40,818 nucleotides of DNA from Xenococcaceae cyanobacterium MO_188.B29 (lineage in GTDB: Bacteria > Cyanobacteriota > Cyanobacteriia > Cyanobacteriales > Xenococcaceae): NCBI GenBank assembly GCA_030065155.1, contig JASJDI010000016.1:1-40818 (forward strand), in the 5' to 3' direction. Positions 8,576 through 17,229 of this stretch are shown here, one piece after another. A model generated the notes under the pieces. The model did no database searches. It was given only the letters and a program-made list of their open reading frames with translations, and had not been told where the DNA came from. The position numbers and the translations under genes were made by a program. Each line of letters begins with the position of its first letter. Position 1 is the stretch's first letter.

Positions 8576-9290
8576 CTTCGTTGTCTTGCATTTTCTTCAT
8601 AGGTAATATTGATTCAAAGGACGATCCTAAAAAGGTTCTGGAGAATTTAATAGAATAATCCCCTTTCCAGTATCTTCTAGAACCATCAGTTGTTTCGGCG
8701 TAGTAATACCAAATACTATTGTTTGTTGTTAATCTTGTTCCCTTAGAAGCTAAATACGTCTCTTTAAATGGAGCGATATTCCACCATCCTTCTGTTGTCC
8801 ATTCTCCATTAATTTTTCTATAGTGGATGGCGAGACGAACTGGATACCGGCAATTATTCTTGAACAGGAAATTCTTGGAAAAGAAGTTGAAGAGGGTTGT
8901 ACTTCCATCTGAAGGAGAGGAAGGCTTTGGTATCAGGGTCGGAGGCGATCTATTAAGAAGATTGTAGGTCGTTCCACCAACTTCTAAGTAAGCCTTTTCT
9001 TTAGTCACGGTTAAGTAGATAAATGAACCTAGATGGACCCGCGTACCATTACAGTCGGAGGTTTGAATTTGACCATTAGGATAATAACAAGACCATCCAG
9101 GTTTACCGTTCCAGGCTTTCTGCCCGTTAGAGTGGTAAATAGGCCATCCAGGTTTACCGTTCCAGACTTTCTGCCCGTTAGAGTGGTAAATAGCCGCTCC
9201 GAGGTTAGCTTCGGCTGAGATTACAGTTAACATTAGGGCTGAAGTCAGAACTGCTGTACTCACAAGTCGTTTCAAAGACATCTCAATCAC
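8544..9290 (-). CDS. secreted protein with YwqK-like repeats and a DUF1036-like domain
   Basis: The protein is 248 residues. A signal peptide (LVSTAVLTSALMLTVISAEA) is followed by three short repeats of the form YHSNGQKxWNGKPGW (residues ~33-75), which resemble MORN_2/YwqK repeats. The C-terminal half contains NNCRYPVRLAIHYR and GWWNIAP with aromatic-rich strands, similar to DUF1036 proteins. Function is unknown. The frame starts at a GTG (9290); an ATG at 9281, with AGGTG seven bases upstream, is the better start. It is the first gene of a two-gene unit with the trypsin-like protease, which may process or be anchored near it (inference). Confidence 0.7.
   Translation of the reverse strand: MIEMSLKRLVSTAVLTSALMLTVISAEANLGAAIYHSNGQKVWNGKPGWPIYHSNGQKAWNGKPGWSCYYPNGQIQTSDCNGTRVHLGSFIYLTVTKEKAYLEVGGTTYNLLNRSPPTLIPKPSSPSDGSTTLFNFFSKNFLFKNNCRYPVRLAIHYRKINGEWTTEGWWNIAPFKETYLASKGTRLTTNNSIWYYYAETTDGSRRYWKGDYSIKFSRTFLGSSFESILPMKKMQDNEDDNNWSISCW
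9100..9195 (-). repeat. 51-bp tandem repeat inside the secreted protein gene
   Basis: Two nearly identical 51-base units begin at 9100 and 9151 and encode 17 residues each (YHSNGQKxWNGKPGWPI). The near identity points to recent unit duplication; copy number may vary between strains. Confidence 0.8.
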
Positions 9291-9450
9291 CTACCAGCAA
9301 CTCAAATCTGCATAGAGTCAGCGTTACTCCACCGTAAAATGACGGAGCCTGCGCTGACCGCATTCCGCGGTCACAAGATAGCCTCACCTACCCTCATTCT
9401 ACTTTGAATCTTGTGACGAGAATTTCTCAATCCAACCTTGAAGAATTACA
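9291..9450. promoter_or_regulatory. divergent promoter region with inverted repeats
   Basis: This spacer separates two divergent transcription units. It contains a perfect hairpin TGACCGC-ATTCC-GCGGTCA (9355-9373) and an overlapping longer inverted repeat, GTCACAAGAT (9370-9379) with ATCTTGTGAC (9408-9417). Their position between divergent genes suggests a shared operator or mutually exclusive RNA structures; no known regulator motif is recognised. Confidence 0.35.
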
Positions 9451-10182
9451 ATGTTAAGTAGAGTTGATATTAAATTACGCCTTCTTTCCTTGCTTCAACT
9501 AAAGACCAAACTGTTAGGCTTGGTTGTTCTAATCTTAATCATAGTAGTGGGAAGTGGAGTATACTACTTTTCTAAGCAAAGGACAGCAACTGTCCAGAAA
9601 AAGTATGAAGACTGCTTTAATCCAGCCTCGTCAATTGCTTCTCCTAGAGAAATAGAACTGATTGAGAAATGCCTTACAGTAGCAGCTCAAGCACTAGAAG
9701 CAGAAGCTGAGTTTTCTCACCCGATAGAAATTGCCCAAAAAATTCCTCAAGATAGTTCTCGCTATAACAGAGCTCAGAAATATATTAATGTTCGGTCTGT
9801 CGGGATATTAAAGAAAGCGACAGAAGTTTACCAGAAAGAGGCTAATCTTTCGGGAGCTTTAAAGATGATCGACTTAATTCCTGCCACCAGTCCAGTGAAA
9901 CAAGAAGCCACAAAGCGTTCTCAGGAATGGGAAGAAGAATATCAGAAAAATTTACCTCTGATTCAATTGGCTGAACGAGCACTGGTTAAACAACAATGGC
10001 AACAGGCAATAGACTCGGCTAAACAAGTGACTGGTCCGGTAAACTGGGAAAATTGGGCTAGACAAATTATTAACATAGCTACACAAAAAAACATTACACC
10101 AACAGTTGGAGACTTAGAGTCTCAACCAGAATGTCCCGAAGGTGTTATTTGCCTTTGCCCTGGACCTTTTTGTAGCGAATAG
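9451..10182 (+). CDS. single-pass membrane protein of unknown function
   Basis: I do not recognise this 243-residue protein. It has one membrane segment near the N-terminus (LLGLVVLILIIVVGSGVYYF, about residues 22-42). A mostly helical region follows, rich in A, E, K and Q (about 50-225), and the tail contains four cysteines (CPEGVICLCPGPFCSE). The last part matches the end of the next protein (CTPGRPFCSQ), which suggests a common C-terminal tag or partner site. The next gene starts 14 bases downstream with a strong ribosome site overlapping this stop, so they are an operon. The helical body resembles TPR-type linker regions of other cyanobacterial envelope proteins, but this is weak. Confidence 0.6.
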   Translation: MLSRVDIKLRLLSLLQLKTKLLGLVVLILIIVVGSGVYYFSKQRTATVQKKYEDCFNPASSIASPREIELIEKCLTVAAQALEAEAEFSHPIEIAQKIPQDSSRYNRAQKYINVRSVGILKKATEVYQKEANLSGALKMIDLIPATSPVKQEATKRSQEWEEEYQKNLPLIQLAERALVKQQWQQAIDSAKQVTGPVNWENWARQIINIATQKNITPTVGDLESQPECPEGVICLCPGPFCSE

Positions 10183-10196
10183 GAGGAGTATAGATC

Positions 10197-10799
10197 GTGA
10201 AAAATCTACCACTAGTTCAACTTAGTCTAGCAATGGCTACTATCTTAGGAGGCATTCTTGCCTTAGCCGAACTCACTTCAGCCCAAACTTCCTCTTCAAC
10301 CAATCAATATCGCTGTGAAGAGGTCAATGGGGAACCAACTACAGTTGTGTATACGCCTCAAAAACGAATTGCTATGATTGTCTGGCGGAGCAAATACTTC
10401 GGGTCACAGTGGAATCCTAGAAAACGTTGCGAGGAGGTATCTAGACGCTTCCAATACCACCAAAATCAAAAAAATCTCAGGTATATTACAACTGGTCTGA
10501 GCAACGGTTACAATATTATCTGCGTTGCTAATCGCAATTTGACTTGTAGAGCGGATGGCATTCTAATTACACTAGAATCCAAAGACGATCCTAAGCAAGT
10601 GGCTAACGAGTTATTTTCTGTAGGACAAAAAGAGGGAAGTAGTCCTCTATCTAGAAGCGCAGGTTCGGGAAAATTTTTGCTGAATTTTGAGAAATATTTA
10701 CAAGAGCATCCTCCTATCGAAGAGGTTCCACATTCCTCTGAGCAAAGAGATGACATTATCGATCTTTGCACTCCAGGGAGACCATTTTGCAGTCAGTAA
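10197..10799 (+). CDS. COP23-like secreted protein
   Basis: This 200-residue protein has a signal peptide (LVQLSLAMATILGGILALAELTSA, read in two parts) and a domain matching the cyanobacterial COP23 (circadian oscillating protein) family: YRCEEVNGEPTTVVYT, IVWRSKYFG, CEEVSRRFQ, then ICVAN and GILITL with conserved cysteines. Members are exported, membrane-associated and of unknown biochemical role. It starts at GTG 10197; AGGAGGAG at 10181-10188 overlaps the upstream stop and fixes this start. The C-terminal extension ends in CTPGRPFCSQ, like the preceding membrane protein, so the pair probably works together. Confidence 0.75.
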   Translation: MKNLPLVQLSLAMATILGGILALAELTSAQTSSSTNQYRCEEVNGEPTTVVYTPQKRIAMIVWRSKYFGSQWNPRKRCEEVSRRFQYHQNQKNLRYITTGLSNGYNIICVANRNLTCRADGILITLESKDDPKQVANELFSVGQKEGSSPLSRSAGSGKFLLNFEKYLQEHPPIEEVPHSSEQRDDIIDLCTPGRPFCSQ

Positions 10800-10928
10800 A
10801 CATAAAATTAAAATTTTTGTGCAACTATCTAGTCGATCGAGTGCTAGAAGCTGGAATTATAATTCTTGCTTGCCGATATCATTATTAACTGTAGCGATCG
10901 CCTATCTTAAAAATTAAAATATTTTATC

Positions 10929-11600
10929 TTACTCGTCTTTTTTCTCAGTTTCTTGTATAGCTTCCTTTTCTGATTGTTCTGAATTGTCTTTTTGATTTTC
11001 TGCTAAACGATCGGACTTATTTTCTATATTTTTTTCTGGTTTATCTTGCTCATTTTGTGATTTTTTTTCTCCAACTTTTTCTGATTTATCTTCTTTCTTC
11101 TGTCTCTTTTCTTTTGATTTCTTGGGACTTAGTTCTGCTATTTTGTCTGATTTTTTTGGTTGTTTTTCTACCAGTTTTTCTGGAGCTTTAAATTGAGCAT
11201 CGTGGGTAATAGCATCTTGTAAAATAGTGCGATTCAAATTAGAGCCAATCAAATTAGCTTTTGTTAAATTGGCTTTGGCTAAATCAGTATCTTCTAAATT
11301 ACTGTTAGTTAAAATAGCTTCTTGTAAATTAGCTTGGGTTAAACTTGCACCACTTAAAATTGCATCATGGAGCATAGTTTTGGTTAAATTAGAATTTCTC
11401 AAGTCGGCATCTTCTAAATTAGCTTTTGTCAAATTAGCTTCTTTAAAATTCGCTTTTTGTAAATTGGCTTGTCGGAAACTAGCATTAGTCAAGTTAGCTC
11501 CTTCTAAGTTGATTTGCTCTAAATTAGTATAATCTAAATTAATTCCTGTAAAATCTCTTTGACCTGAATTATAGCGTTGGATTAATTCTTGCGGTTTCAT
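10929..11600 (-). CDS. pentapeptide-repeat protein with Lys/Glu-rich tail
   Basis: The protein is 223 residues. Residues about 18-130 are continuous A(N/D)Lxx pentapeptides, for example ANLTNASFRQANLQKANF and ADLRNSNLTKTML, which form a right-handed quadrilateral beta-helix. Residues 135-223 are a highly charged Lys/Glu/Ser-rich, probably disordered or helical tail. No signal peptide or membrane segment is present, so it is cytosolic. Such proteins are abundant in cyanobacteria and roles are mostly undetermined. It lies 44 bases downstream of the kinase gene on the same strand and may be co-transcribed; the charged Ser-containing tail is a possible phosphorylation target (inference). Confidence 0.85.
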   Translation of the reverse strand: MKPQELIQRYNSGQRDFTGINLDYTNLEQINLEGANLTNASFRQANLQKANFKEANLTKANLEDADLRNSNLTKTMLHDAILSGASLTQANLQEAILTNSNLEDTDLAKANLTKANLIGSNLNRTILQDAITHDAQFKAPEKLVEKQPKKSDKIAELSPKKSKEKRQKKEDKSEKVGEKKSQNEQDKPEKNIENKSDRLAENQKDNSEQSEKEAIQETEKKDE

Positions 11601-11644
11601 TGTCTTATTTTCTCTATTACCAAGCTTTAAAATTAAGAATATGG

Positions 11645-12502
11645 CTACATCAGACTACTTTTAGCTTGTTGCAATAATTCTTTAACTGCGATCGCGGTTT
11701 GGGGTCGATTTTTAGGAGCAAATTCGGTTAATTTCTCAACTACTTCTACTAGTGGTTTGGGAATTCCAATTGCTTCTAAACCAACAAACCTTTTTTGATG
11801 GAGATCGTAGAAGTGAGTAGGAAGTCGTTTGGTTACAAAATAAATTAAGGTTGCACCGAGAGCATAAAAATCTGATTGAATACAGGGGTTTCCCGTACTT
11901 TGTTCTGGTGCGCCAAAACCAGGAGTAGCAATCCGAGTACCTGGGGGAGTAGTGGCTTCTTTTACTGCACCAAAATCAATTAAAACAATCTGACGAGGAT
12001 TATATCTGAGGATGAGATTTGCGGGTTTAATATCCCGATGAATTACAGGTTCTTGGAGATTCTGGAGGTATCTGAGAATATCGCATAATTCTATCATCCA
12101 ATCAATTACTTGTAAGGTAGTATAAGTTTGAATTTGCTCCAAATTTTGACCGTGAATTAACTCCATTACTAGAGAATAACGTTCACTGGTATAAAAAAAA
12201 TCATAATATCTGGGAATACCAGAATGTTCCAGAGAACTAAGAATTCTGGCTTCTCGTTGAAACATCTCTCTTGCTTTGGCTTTTTTAGCTAGTTCGGTGC
12301 TAATCTCTTTAAGAACTGCTAGCTTGTGATGGTAGTAACTGTAAACTAGATAAGAGGTACTCATCCCTCCAATCGCTAAAGTTTCTAAAACTTCGTATTC
12401 CCAACCTGTTTCGGGATTAACAATAACTCCCTTTCCTTTAATTAAACGTCCATCAAGACGACAAAAATATAAACAGGGAGGATTTGGACGACAGCATTCC
12501 AC
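11645..12502 (-). CDS. cytosolic Ser/Thr protein kinase (Hanks type)
   Basis: This 285-residue protein is a complete kinase domain with no membrane segment or C-terminal sensor. Its short N-terminus has cysteines (ECCRPNPPCLYFC), like the four-cysteine kinases of cyanobacteria but degenerate. Visible motifs: ATP loop LAIGGMSTSYLVY, lysine in AVLKE, HRDIKPAN with catalytic D157, DFG at D176, and the APE-like GAPEQ. It is expected to be active. It starts at GTG 12502 and is divergent from the large membrane protein at 12801. The neighbouring pentapeptide gene may be in the same operon. Whether it acts on the injection-system proteins is not shown by the sequence. Confidence 0.88.
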   Translation of the reverse strand: MECCRPNPPCLYFCRLDGRLIKGKGVIVNPETGWEYEVLETLAIGGMSTSYLVYSYYHHKLAVLKEISTELAKKAKAREMFQREARILSSLEHSGIPRYYDFFYTSERYSLVMELIHGQNLEQIQTYTTLQVIDWMIELCDILRYLQNLQEPVIHRDIKPANLILRYNPRQIVLIDFGAVKEATTPPGTRIATPGFGAPEQSTGNPCIQSDFYALGATLIYFVTKRLPTHFYDLHQKRFVGLEAIGIPKPLVEVVEKLTEFAPKNRPQTAIAVKELLQQAKSSLM

Positions 12503-12800
12503 GCTTATTTTTCCTTTATAAATTCAACAAAGTATGTCTAGTAAAATTTAGAGCGTTACAACATAACAATTAACGCTTGATGTGAATTAGACTCTGAAAG
12601 CTCGCGGTTTCGTTGAAATTATCAGAATAGTTTTTTCACACAATTTGTGAAAACCTTGATTTAGCAAGGCTAATTTTAATTCATACTAGACGTAATTAAA
12701 TTTTACATATTTTGGTTAGCTGTTTTCCCTGGAACTTATAAATTGTTATTACAGATGGCAAATTCTGACTGCTATCATTGAACCTTCATTTGCTTCGATC
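12503..12800. promoter_or_regulatory. divergent promoter region with a TTTTCACA inverted repeat
   Basis: This 298-base, AT-rich spacer lies between the divergent kinase and membrane protein genes and must hold both promoters. TTTTCACA (12633-12640) and TGTGAAAA (12646-12653) form a perfect 8-base inverted repeat with a 5-base centre, suited to a dimeric regulator or a small hairpin. No confident -35/-10 pair or known operator is assigned. Confidence 0.35.
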
Positions 12801-14921
12801 ATGCCTAATATTGGTAGTACCATCTCCACTACAGCTTTACACTTTAGCAATTCTCCTGTTTCCTTTGAGGTAACGGTTGAGAATTTAAGTAATGACTTTG
12901 CTTCGTTTAAGGTCAATCTTACTGCTGCTGGTGCTGACCCCAATATTGGAGATAGTTGGTATAGTCTTGAACCTAAACTTAGCCGTATCCCATCAGGAGA
13001 TATCACTAAGTTTAGCGTTACGATTCTGACAGCACCTATCTTGGGAATGGATTTAATTAATGTAACAGTAAAAGTTTCTTCTTTAGAGTTACCAGATATT
13101 ATCTTTCATAGTTTAAGGTTGCTTGTTTCTTCAGTGCCTCCTAAACTGTTAAAAGTCGATCTCCCTGTCAATTCTTTTGCTATCTATCCCCGTAAGATTT
13201 TAGATATTCCTGTCCGTGTCAGTAATCCTAATCATTATCAAGTAGATGTTGTGCTGAGATTAATCGGTTTAGAATCTCGCTGGTTAGAAAGGGGAACTGA
13301 GAGAAGGTTATTAATTGGCGCAGGAAGGGAAGGGGAAACAACTTTTACTTGTCAACCACCCATTGTTAAATACACTCCTTGCGGAATTTATCCTTTTACG
13401 ATTAAAGCCTATGTCAACAATGAAGAACGGGGTAAAACTAAAGAAGGAAAAATTGACATTTTACCCATAGGCACAGTTTTTTTCTCTATTACTCCTGAGT
13501 ACCATGTTTTACCTAGTAAGGCTTCTTGGCTACCTCAATTCCAGATTAAACCAGCAACTTATCAATTAGAATTCAAAAATGTCAGTAATGTCGCTCAGAA
13601 CCATATCACTATTGCTGTAGAAGAGTCAAAGTGCGACTGTAAAGTAATTCCTCCTTATGGAGAAGCTAAACCAGGAGAAACTCTAAATCTCAAACTAGAA
13701 GCTACTAAAAAACGCCATTGGTGGGGTTTAAAGCGCAAATATCCTTTGAAAATTACTCCTTCCCTTAGCGATCTGCGTTTAAATACTACTGAACCTAGTA
13801 GCCAAAATGTAGAGTTATGGGTACATCCATTATTACCATTATGGTTGCAATTGGGATTTAGCGCGATCGCCTTAGTAATTATCTTATGGTTACTATCTAT
13901 CACGGGACACAGCGATCGAGTTAATTCTGTAACATTTAGTAGTGATATTAATCCCATTTTAAGTGGTTCAAAAGATGGGACTGTCCGCAAGTGGAAGGCA
14001 ACCCCAGATCGTGTTTTTTGTAAATGGTTACAATGGCAAAGATTTTGTTTGCAGCATGAAAATGTATTATGGGATAACAAGAAAGAAACTGGTAAATCCG
14101 ATCGGGTTAATGTGGTTAAGTTTCGTTCCGATCGTAATGTGTCAGGAAAGTTTGCTTTTTTAGGGTTCGATAGCGGTAAAGCTATTAAGTTAAACGTTCT
14201 GACGGAAGAAAAGACAATAATTATAGACGATCGATATTCATCAAATCGGATTTTAGATATTACTACTTCAGATTTTAAGACAATTTTTTGGGGACGAGGC
14301 ACAAAATTATTACAATTAAATATAGAGAATAATAGTTCCCAGGATTTAATCCCCCAGAATATATCAATTCATGTTCTCACCTTAACTCCAGACAATAAAA
14401 ACATCATAGCTGGAGGTCAGTCTAATAAAATTTTTCTAGTTAATCTAAATGGTAAGAGCAGATATAAAAGTCTTAATCTCCATCCTGTATATGATAAAGA
14501 CGCTGACCAAATTACGGGACTTAAAATTACCGAAAATAATATCTTAATTAGTACAGACAATCGAGGATTAATGCAAATTTGGAATTTTAATAAGTGTCTT
14601 CAGGGAGAGTGTGATGAGCCTCTTTATAGTAATGAAGGAGCAAAAGACAGGGGGATTAATGCGATCGCTTTAACTAAATACAAACAAAATAAATATTATT
14701 TAGTAACAGGAGATACCGAGGGAAAAATTAATATTTGGTCATTTATAGCAGATGTTAATTCTGTGAATTTGAACTTCGTAAAAACCATCGGCAACTATCC
14801 TCAACAAATTACCAGTATCGATCTCATTCATCAAAAAACTAGTTCTCATAACAGATTGCTAATTCTGAGTGGCAGTCAAGATAGTCGGGTGAGATTAGAT
14901 ATTTTCAATCTCACTCCATAA
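12801..14921 (+). CDS. membrane protein with beta-sandwich N-region and C-terminal WD40 repeats
   Basis: This 706-residue protein has three parts. Residues 1-340 are repeated beta-sandwich (Ig-like, COG1470-like) domains with blocks such as SFEVTVENLSNDFASF and LDIPVRVSNPNHYQVDV. A single membrane segment lies at about 345-367 (LGFSAIALVIILWLLSI). The rest (about 370-706) contains WD40 repeats: GHSDRVNSVTFSS with SGSKDGTVRKWK, then GLMQIWNF, EGKINIWSF and a final GSQDSRVRLDIF. There is no signal peptide, so topology is uncertain. The next gene, 34 bases on, has the same N-region and membrane segment. Both lie next to injection-system genes, so they could anchor or gate the apparatus at a membrane (inference). 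Confidence 0.7.
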   Translation: MPNIGSTISTTALHFSNSPVSFEVTVENLSNDFASFKVNLTAAGADPNIGDSWYSLEPKLSRIPSGDITKFSVTILTAPILGMDLINVTVKVSSLELPDIIFHSLRLLVSSVPPKLLKVDLPVNSFAIYPRKILDIPVRVSNPNHYQVDVVLRLIGLESRWLERGTERRLLIGAGREGETTFTCQPPIVKYTPCGIYPFTIKAYVNNEERGKTKEGKIDILPIGTVFFSITPEYHVLPSKASWLPQFQIKPATYQLEFKNVSNVAQNHITIAVEESKCDCKVIPPYGEAKPGETLNLKLEATKKRHWWGLKRKYPLKITPSLSDLRLNTTEPSSQNVELWVHPLLPLWLQLGFSAIALVIILWLLSITGHSDRVNSVTFSSDINPILSGSKDGTVRKWKATPDRVFCKWLQWQRFCLQHENVLWDNKKETGKSDRVNVVKFRSDRNVSGKFAFLGFDSGKAIKLNVLTEEKTIIIDDRYSSNRILDITTSDFKTIFWGRGTKLLQLNIENNSSQDLIPQNISIHVLTLTPDNKNIIAGGQSNKIFLVNLNGKSRYKSLNLHPVYDKDADQITGLKITENNILISTDNRGLMQIWNFNKCLQGECDEPLYSNEGAKDRGINAIALTKYKQNKYYLVTGDTEGKINIWSFIADVNSVNLNFVKTIGNYPQQITSIDLIHQKTSSHNRLLILSGSQDSRVRLDIFNLTP

Positions 14922-14955
14922 ATTCTTAAATTTAAGCCTAATCCTCTAACTTAAG

Positions 14956-17211
14956 ATGAGTTTTCAAGAAAATGGACTTTATATTAGTATCTTCCCTCCA
15001 GACGGGGAAGAAATTAAACCTGATAGAAACAGTACAACTAGGGTAACAACTAGGGTAAATATTACGAATCAAAAACATGAAACAGGAGTAAGATTAGAAG
15101 TTTCCTTAGACTTAAACCCTGAATTACAACAGTGGTGTAAAAAGCATAGTTATAAAATTAGTCTAGGCTATCAACAATATCAAGAAATAGAATTTCTTTG
15201 GGACATTCCTCCTGACGCTACTTCAGATACTTATGATTACGACTTAAAAATTGAATTTCTCCGCTCTGACTATTTTCGTTATTTTCAGCCGAAGCGTCGT
15301 CAATTAACAATACTTCCCACATTCAAACCTCAACCAATCCCGTTTAGTTTTGACATAACTCCTGCCAGTAATTCTACTCAACCAATTACTTTATCTCCAG
15401 GAATACCTTTAAATCTAGAAATTGATGTTCATAATCGTTCTAATAGAGTAGATAACTTTCGTATTAGTAGCGACTTAGAAGATGCTTGGTATAGGATTCG
15501 TTATCCTGAAGCTATCGAACGAGAAGGAGCTATTGACGGAATGGATGCACTAAACTTGCTCCCTGGAGAGAAAGCTGGAGAGACAGGCAAAATTATTTAC
15601 CTTAGTATCCATCCTCCTGCTGATACCGTGGCTGGTAACTATAAACCAGAAATTCAACTGCATTCTCTTAACTCTCCCGATCTTTTTAGCAAGAAAATAG
15701 TTTATTTAAACATTCCGCCTCAATATCTTTTACAAGCGGAATTACAAACTATTCTGAATAAAGTTAGTTATAAGAAAGGTCAGTATAAAATAATTTTAAC
15801 TAATCAAGGAAATACGTTTCGTATAATTAATCCTAAAGTTCAAAGTAGTGATGAAGATGAATGCTGTGAATACTTTTTAGAACCATCTTCTGTGCGAATT
15901 CCTCCTAATAAAACTGTCGAAGTAAAGTTAGAAGTCAAGCCTGACTCTAAACAAAAAAGACCTTTATTAACAACCAAGCAATTTAATTTTCAAGTTGATT
16001 TAATAGATCGAAACAACTATACTTTACCTCAAAATTTACCGCTCAAAACTAGTTTATTTTGGCGATCTCGTCCTTTATGGCAATTAGTATTATTATTTGT
16101 TTTGGCTCTAGGTTTTATCGGTGGTTGTGCCTGGGGAATATGGTGGCTCTTTTTCAAACCAAAGCCCGAGGCGACAATTACGCTAAAACCAGAAAGAACT
16201 GAATATCCCTATGGGAAAAGTATTGCTGTTGATTGGACGGTAGAAAATCCTGAAACTATAGATAAAATGATTATCTTTGATAGTGAGCTAGGAGCAAATC
16301 ATATTAATACTCAATGTTATTCTTTTAGTGACAAACCTAGCAACGGTAACTGTATTCAAATTAATCAAGATAATCTACCTAATAATTGCCGAATAAATAA
16401 TAATATCATTAGTTGCTCTAATGTTATATTTCGTCATACTAAAGATATTAAACAATATACTTTTAAGCTGAGAGCTATTACCAATAAAGGAGGAACTATT
16501 GAAAGGGAGACTGAACCCATAGCTATCTTAGAAAAACCTATTCTAAAAGTATTTGAACCTTTAAAAACATCTTCCAGGAAATATAAACCAACAGACCGAA
16601 TAAAATTTACTTTTGAGGTGTCTAATATAAAGCATTTTACAGGAGAAGATAAGATGCTTTTGCTAATTAATAACGAACGGCAAAAAATGCCTATTATATC
16701 TCAACAAAATATTGGTGAATTTTGTTCTAGAAGTGTTAGCGATCGCTATTTGTGTACACTTAATATTCCTAAACTTGCCGATGGAGAATACACTTTAGGG
16801 ATTGAGCTACAATATGATGATGATGGACGAATAGATAAAGAAACAAAACGATTTGCTATCCAAGAACCCATCACAGTGCAAACACCAATTAAACTAAATT
16901 ATTTTAAGATCAATGGTAGAAGTACCAGTCCTATAGTAGTAGAACCAGATAAGCCAATTACAATTAGTTGGTTAGTTACAGGAAAAGATGTCAATGTTAC
17001 TATCGACTGCATTGGGGAAACTCTAGGTAATTCTGGTACAAAATATCTTACAGTACCAGAAGGAGAAAGCCAGTCATGTACTATAACAGCATCCGATACG
17101 CATAGTAATAATATTCAACCAAGAACGTTAAGAGTTAAAGTAAAAGAACGCCCTAAACTAGAAGAATCTGAAACACAAAAAACAATCATAAAAAATCCTT
17201 TCGGGTTATAG
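14956..17211 (+). CDS. membrane protein with beta-sandwich domains on both sides of one TM
   Basis: This 751-residue protein is related to the preceding one. Residues 1-370 are Ig-like/COG1470-like domains (VTTRVNITNQKHETGVRLEV, LNLEIDVHNRSNRVDNFRIS). A membrane segment sits at about 375-400 (LVLLFVLALGFIGGCAWGIW). In place of WD40 repeats, the C-terminal half has three or more further beta domains (PEATITLKPERTEYPYGKSI; LNYFKINGRSTSPIVVEPDK), which look like Ig-type folds and contain several cysteine pairs. It ends 18 bases before the convergent ATPase gene. No enzymatic motif is visible. Role unknown; a structural or adhesive membrane component associated with the injection system is the best guess. 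Confidence 0.65.
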   Translation: MSFQENGLYISIFPPDGEEIKPDRNSTTRVTTRVNITNQKHETGVRLEVSLDLNPELQQWCKKHSYKISLGYQQYQEIEFLWDIPPDATSDTYDYDLKIEFLRSDYFRYFQPKRRQLTILPTFKPQPIPFSFDITPASNSTQPITLSPGIPLNLEIDVHNRSNRVDNFRISSDLEDAWYRIRYPEAIEREGAIDGMDALNLLPGEKAGETGKIIYLSIHPPADTVAGNYKPEIQLHSLNSPDLFSKKIVYLNIPPQYLLQAELQTILNKVSYKKGQYKIILTNQGNTFRIINPKVQSSDEDECCEYFLEPSSVRIPPNKTVEVKLEVKPDSKQKRPLLTTKQFNFQVDLIDRNNYTLPQNLPLKTSLFWRSRPLWQLVLLFVLALGFIGGCAWGIWWLFFKPKPEATITLKPERTEYPYGKSIAVDWTVENPETIDKMIIFDSELGANHINTQCYSFSDKPSNGNCIQINQDNLPNNCRINNNIISCSNVIFRHTKDIKQYTFKLRAITNKGGTIERETEPIAILEKPILKVFEPLKTSSRKYKPTDRIKFTFEVSNIKHFTGEDKMLLLINNERQKMPIISQQNIGEFCSRSVSDRYLCTLNIPKLADGEYTLGIELQYDDDGRIDKETKRFAIQEPITVQTPIKLNYFKINGRSTSPIVVEPDKPITISWLVTGKDVNVTIDCIGETLGNSGTKYLTVPEGESQSCTITASDTHSNNIQPRTLRVKVKERPKLEESETQKTIIKNPFGL

Positions 17212-17229
17212 AATAGAATTCTTAGTTAC

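Noticed and set aside
10687-10917. 76-codon frame running out of the COP23-like gene
   Set aside because: It begins inside the gene in another frame and then enters spacer; no ribosome site.
11227-11532. 101-codon plus-strand frame opposite the pentapeptide gene
   Set aside because: It is a periodic shadow of the AxLxx repeats, made of KLA-type periodicity, and not a gene.
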